From Saccharospirillum sp. (lineage in GTDB: Bacteria; Pseudomonadota; Gammaproteobacteria; Pseudomonadales; Natronospirillaceae), in contig JAGYIL010000001.1 of NCBI GenBank assembly GCA_018402545.1, positions 620,001 through 684,000 on the forward strand: 64,000 nt of DNA. Direction: 5' to 3'. Shown here one piece after another: positions 61,462-64,000 of this stretch. The notes below the pieces were generated by a model. The model ran no database searches. It saw nothing but the letters and a program-made list of their open reading frames with translations, and was not told the origin of the DNA. How positions within the stretch are numbered: position 1 is the first letter of the stretch; every line of letters begins with the position of its first letter. Both the position numbers and the translations under genes were made by a program.

Positions 61462-61836
61462 TTGCCGGTAGGCGGCCCAGCAGAGGTCGTTTTCCCAGAG
61501 TTTGACTGTAAGAGTGCCGGCGCCGGGCGGGGTAATGTCGGCCAGCAGGTGCTCGCTGAGAATGCGGCTGAAATGCTCCAGGCTCGGGTTCAGCCCCGCG
61601 AACTCCGGTTTGTCGTTCAGCATGCTGTCGCGGTAATAGCCCACCACCTTGTTAAGGGCGGCTTCGATTTCTACGATATCGACTAGGTAGCCATGCTCGT
61701 TGAGTGTTTCACTCTCGATCCGCACTTCGAGCACATAGTGGTGGGCGTGGGGGCTGTTCTCGGCGCCCCAGTCCCCTCCGATCAGATAATGGTTGGCGAT
61801 AAAATCCTGGGTAACGGCGACGGTATACATAGGCAT
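61450..61836 (-). CDS. 6-pyruvoyltetrahydropterin synthase-family protein (Cys-to-Glu variant)
   Basis: 128-residue PTPS/QueD-family protein. Zinc ligands His16 (Ala-Asn-His-Tyr-Leu), His30 and His32 (Pro-His-Ala-His-His-Tyr) are intact. The catalytic cysteine four residues before the first His of the H-x-H pair is replaced by Glu26 (Glu-Asn-Ser-Pro-His). That Glu form is known from PTPS-III proteins, which act on dihydroneopterin triphosphate in folate synthesis rather than in queuosine synthesis. A catalytic Asp and His in the C-terminal half remain (Ser-Leu-Glu-His). Fourth gene of the minus-strand operon, 9 bases after the dehydrogenase. Whether it makes folate, queuosine or another pterin is unresolved. 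Confidence 0.85.
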   Translation of the reverse strand: MPMYTVAVTQDFIANHYLIGGDWGAENSPHAHHYVLEVRIESETLNEHGYLVDIVEIEAALNKVVGYYRDSMLNDKPEFAGLNPSLEHFSRILSEHLLADITPPGAGTLTVKLWENDLCWAAYRQSFG

Positions 61837-61845
61837 CCTGTTCGG

Positions 61846-62898
61846 TTAGTGAGCGGAATAATCAAACAGCGGCTGCACCATGCCGGCCTGGGCGTCGTGC
61901 AGTTGCTGGTAAAGGGTGCCGGCTTCGCGCAATGGCACCCGGTGGGTGATCAGCCGGGTGGGGTCGATGCGGCGAATCATCTCCCAGGCTACGTCGAAGC
62001 GGCGTTGTTTGCTCCAGCGGCCGCCAAGGGCCGGGGCCAGGGTGCTGACCTGGCTGGTGATCAGTTGCAGGCGGTTACGGTGCGCCTCGCCGCCCAGATC
62101 GACCGATACCGGCTTGTTGCCATACCAACTGCCGATCACGATGCGGCTGGCATAGCCACTCAGGCCAATGGCCAGGTTCAGGGCATCGGGGTGCCCGCTG
62201 ATCTCGTAGATCAAATCGGCATCGGCCAGGTCGGGTTGCTGGCTCGGGGTGGCGTCTTGCGGGCTGAATACGGCCTGCACGCCCAGGTGGCGAGCCAGGG
62301 CCTGGCGGTTGGGCTGGCCTTCAATGGCTTTCAACGAGGCCAATGGGTATTGGGAAAGCACGCCCGATAACAGCAAACCCACAACGCCCTGGCCGAGCAC
62401 CACGACCCGCTCGCCCAGCATCGGCTGGCCATCCTGCACCAGGTTAACGGCGGTTTCCATGTTGGGCAGAAAGACGGCGGCCTCGGCGGAAATGTCGTCC
62501 GGTACGGGCATGAGCTGGTCCGGGCGGGCATTGAAATGGCTGGCGTGGGGCTGGAAGGAAAACACGGTTTTCCCCAGCCAGGCCGGGTCGACATCAGCGC
62601 CGGTTTGTTGCACTTCACCGACGCAGGCGTAGCCGTATTGTACTGGATACTGGGAGTGGGAGGTGCCCTGCAGGGATTCGAGCGAGCTGTCGAGTGCCAT
62701 CGAATCTGGCAGTTGCCCGCGGTAAAGCAGTAATTCAGAGCCGGGGCTGACTGCCGAGTAGAGGGCTCGCACCTGAACTTCGTCGGCCGCGGGTGGTGCC
62801 AGGGGTACGTTGCGCACTTCTACCTGAAAGGGCGCGGTAAACCAGAGCTGAGAGGCTGTTATGGTCCCCTGGCGGGCGAGGCTTTCGGAATTTGTCAT
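61846..62898 (-). CDS. Zinc-type MDR alcohol dehydrogenase-like protein
   Basis: 350-residue medium-chain dehydrogenase with a complete Rossmann motif (Gly-Gln-Gly-Val-Val-Gly near residue 170). The usual catalytic zinc Cys in Cys-Gly-x-Asp is replaced by Pro52 within Ser-Pro-Gly-Ser-Glu, a form seen in BchC-like and related MDR proteins. The structural zinc cysteines are also missing. It may therefore act as a reductase or dehydrogenase without catalytic zinc. Its start overlaps the reductase stop by four bases. Substrate unknown; context suggests a pterin- or flavin-like intermediate. Confidence 0.85.
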   Translation of the reverse strand: MTNSESLARQGTITASQLWFTAPFQVEVRNVPLAPPAADEVQVRALYSAVSPGSELLLYRGQLPDSMALDSSLESLQGTSHSQYPVQYGYACVGEVQQTGADVDPAWLGKTVFSFQPHASHFNARPDQLMPVPDDISAEAAVFLPNMETAVNLVQDGQPMLGERVVVLGQGVVGLLLSGVLSQYPLASLKAIEGQPNRQALARHLGVQAVFSPQDATPSQQPDLADADLIYEISGHPDALNLAIGLSGYASRIVIGSWYGNKPVSVDLGGEAHRNRLQLITSQVSTLAPALGGRWSKQRRFDVAWEMIRRIDPTRLITHRVPLREAGTLYQQLHDAQAGMVQPLFDYSAH

Positions 62899-63638
62899 AA
62901 CTCGGGTCCGGGTTTGGCTTCATCCTGGTAGCGTAGCCGACCCCAGACAATCAGTTCGTTGCCCAATTGCCGGCTGTGCAGGGCGTCGATGTGAGGGAAG
63001 GGCATGCGGTCGGCATCGCCCAGCTGGCCCACGGCGTTGTAACCGCCCACAAACACCGGGGCGACGGTCAGTATTACGGCGTCGGCCAGGCCGGTCCGTA
63101 GGAAGGCGGTAATCACCGAGGCGCCGCCCTCAACCATTAAGCTGCGAATGCCGCGTTCGTGCAAGACGGCCATGGCTTCATGCAGGTTAACGTGCCCGTC
63201 GGCATCGCCGGGCACTACGATCAGTTCGCAGTCATCTCGATCGGCCGCCGCTTCGGGGGTGGTCAGCACCCAGCAGCCGTGCTCAGCGCTCTGGCACAGC
63301 TTGCAGGTCGGCGGCATGCGCAACTGGCTGTCGAGTACGATGGGTTGCGGGTCTTTACCGGTCCATTTGCGCACATTGAGGCGGGGGTTGTCGGCCAGCA
63401 CGGTGCCAATGCCGACCAGAATGCCATCGTGCAGGCTGCGCAGCTGGTGTGTCATCTGCATGCTGGCATCGCTGCTCAGTGCCATGGTTTCGCCGGGGGC
63501 GGTGGTGATGCTGCCATCCCAGCTCTGAGCGTAGCTGAGCGTCACGTGAGGGCGCCTGCGGCTGGCACCGGCGGGTGAATCCTGTGCGGCTTTCTGTTCA
63601 GCCAGTAGCCAGTTTTCAATGTCCTGATTCAGCGTCAT
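62895..63638 (-). CDS. RibD C-terminal-type pyrimidine reductase (deaminase domain absent)
   Basis: 247-residue reductase of the RibD_C/DHFR-like fold. [10 protein letters not shown] near 35-44, [15 protein letters not shown] near 71-85 and Val-Glu-Gly-Gly-Ala-Ser-Val near 168 match the NADPH-dependent reductase of riboflavin synthesis. No deaminase domain is attached, unlike bifunctional RibD. It overlaps GTP cyclohydrolase II upstream and the dehydrogenase downstream by four bases each, so it belongs to a dedicated operon. Product is probably a reduced ribosylaminopyrimidine. Confidence 0.87.
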   Translation of the reverse strand: MTLNQDIENWLLAEQKAAQDSPAGASRRRPHVTLSYAQSWDGSITTAPGETMALSSDASMQMTHQLRSLHDGILVGIGTVLADNPRLNVRKWTGKDPQPIVLDSQLRMPPTCKLCQSAEHGCWVLTTPEAAADRDDCELIVVPGDADGHVNLHEAMAVLHERGIRSLMVEGGASVITAFLRTGLADAVILTVAPVFVGGYNAVGQLGDADRMPFPHIDALHSRQLGNELIVWGRLRYQDEAKPGPEL

Positions 63639-64000
63639 GAGCTCACAGATTTGATGACCGGTTTGATCGGCAGAAAATGATCCATACGCTGCGCCTTGGT
63701 GAGCAAGTACCCGGCGTTATCGGTGTTGGCCGCAACGGCCAGCGATACCCGTTCCGAAACAGTAATGCCTTCGGCTTCCAGCGCACTGATCTTGGCCGGG
63801 TTGTTGGTGATCAGCCGTACTGAATCGACCCCCAGGTCTTCCAGTATAAGCGCGGCCAGCGAATAGTCGCGTTCGTCGGCTTCGTGCCCCAGCATTAAAT
63901 TGGCGTCCACGGTGTCGTACCCCTGGTCTTGCAAATTATAGGCTCGCAACTTGTCGAGCAGCCCGATTCCGCGGCCTTCCTGACGCATGTATAACACAAC
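63635..64000 (-). CDS. ribA: GTP cyclohydrolase II (5' end outside window)
   Basis: The last 121 codons of a RibA-type enzyme that opens GTP to 2,5-diamino-6-ribosylamino-pyrimidinone phosphate, formate and pyrophosphate. Arg-Gln-Glu-Gly-Arg-Gly-Ile-Gly-Leu, Asp-Thr-Val-Asp-Ala-Asn, Glu-Arg-Asp-Tyr-Ser and Leu-Ile-Thr-Asn-Asn-Pro are the family blocks; the zinc-binding cysteines lie upstream and are not visible. Overlaps the reductase by four bases. Because the operon continues with a reductase, a dehydrogenase and a PTPS enzyme rather than ribB/ribE/ribH, this copy may serve a special pathway instead of, or besides, riboflavin synthesis. Confidence 0.9.
   Translation of the reverse strand, partial: VVLYMRQEGRGIGLLDKLRAYNLQDQGYDTVDANLMLGHEADERDYSLAALILEDLGVDSVRLITNNPAKISALEAEGITVSERVSLAVAANTDNAGYLLTKAQRMDHFLPIKPVIKSVSS

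Overview
The window is chromosomal DNA (about 57-60% G+C by eye) from a heterotrophic, probably marine gammaproteobacterium of the Oceanospirillales/Pseudomonadales side, perhaps a Saccharospirillum/Reinekea relative. This is inferred from hemC-hemD-hemX-hemY, the argH/algZ/algR block, a SutA-like RNA-polymerase-binding protein and osmoregulated-glucan genes; no rRNA is present to fix it.

Layout, left to right. 1-1817: 5' part of a penicillin-acylase-family hydrolase (minus). 2259-7304: parC, a ComFB-like protein and glycogen phosphorylase. 7317-8585: an orphan sugar-binding protein paralogous to the one at 13943. 8781-13495: hemCDXY and msrC. 13943-18369: a complete glucose-type ABC importer (gtsABCD-like). 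18573-21626: a large PAS/GAF/GGDEF/EAL protein. 21775-25185: argH divergent from the two-component pair algZ-algR. 25348-27740: sutA and pckA. 28036-39535: a full non-phosphorylative pentose (Weimberg-type) catabolic locus with its FadR-type regulator, five enzymes and a ChvE/GguAB-type ABC importer, tied together by AT-rich operator-like sites. 40073-43954: thiL, pgpA and ptsP. 44372-50339: an RND exporter, a LolA-like protein, an outer-membrane barrel, a TetR regulator and an OsmC protein. 50505-53695: a secreted metzincin lipoprotein with a small exported partner. 53817-53893: tRNA-Ile2 (CAU). 54001-59413: a DUF457-type membrane protein, cytochrome b561 and opgGH. 59612-64000: a CDP-alcohol phosphatidyltransferase and an LPG-synthase-like membrane protein, convergent with a tightly coupled operon of GTP cyclohydrolase II, RibD-type reductase, zinc-type dehydrogenase and a PTPS-family enzyme.

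Three repeat systems sit between genes: five long hairpin elements with a conserved core but copy-specific, self-complementary stems; REP-like doublets built from two complementary stem types; and one 287-bp MITE-like element with nested inverted repeats.

The strongest candidates for undescribed biology are the GTP-cyclohydrolase/RibD/dehydrogenase/PTPS operon facing two lipid-type membrane genes, the five-copy hairpin family, and the RND/LolA-like/barrel export cluster, in which the exporter and the barrel share a short acidic-aromatic motif.
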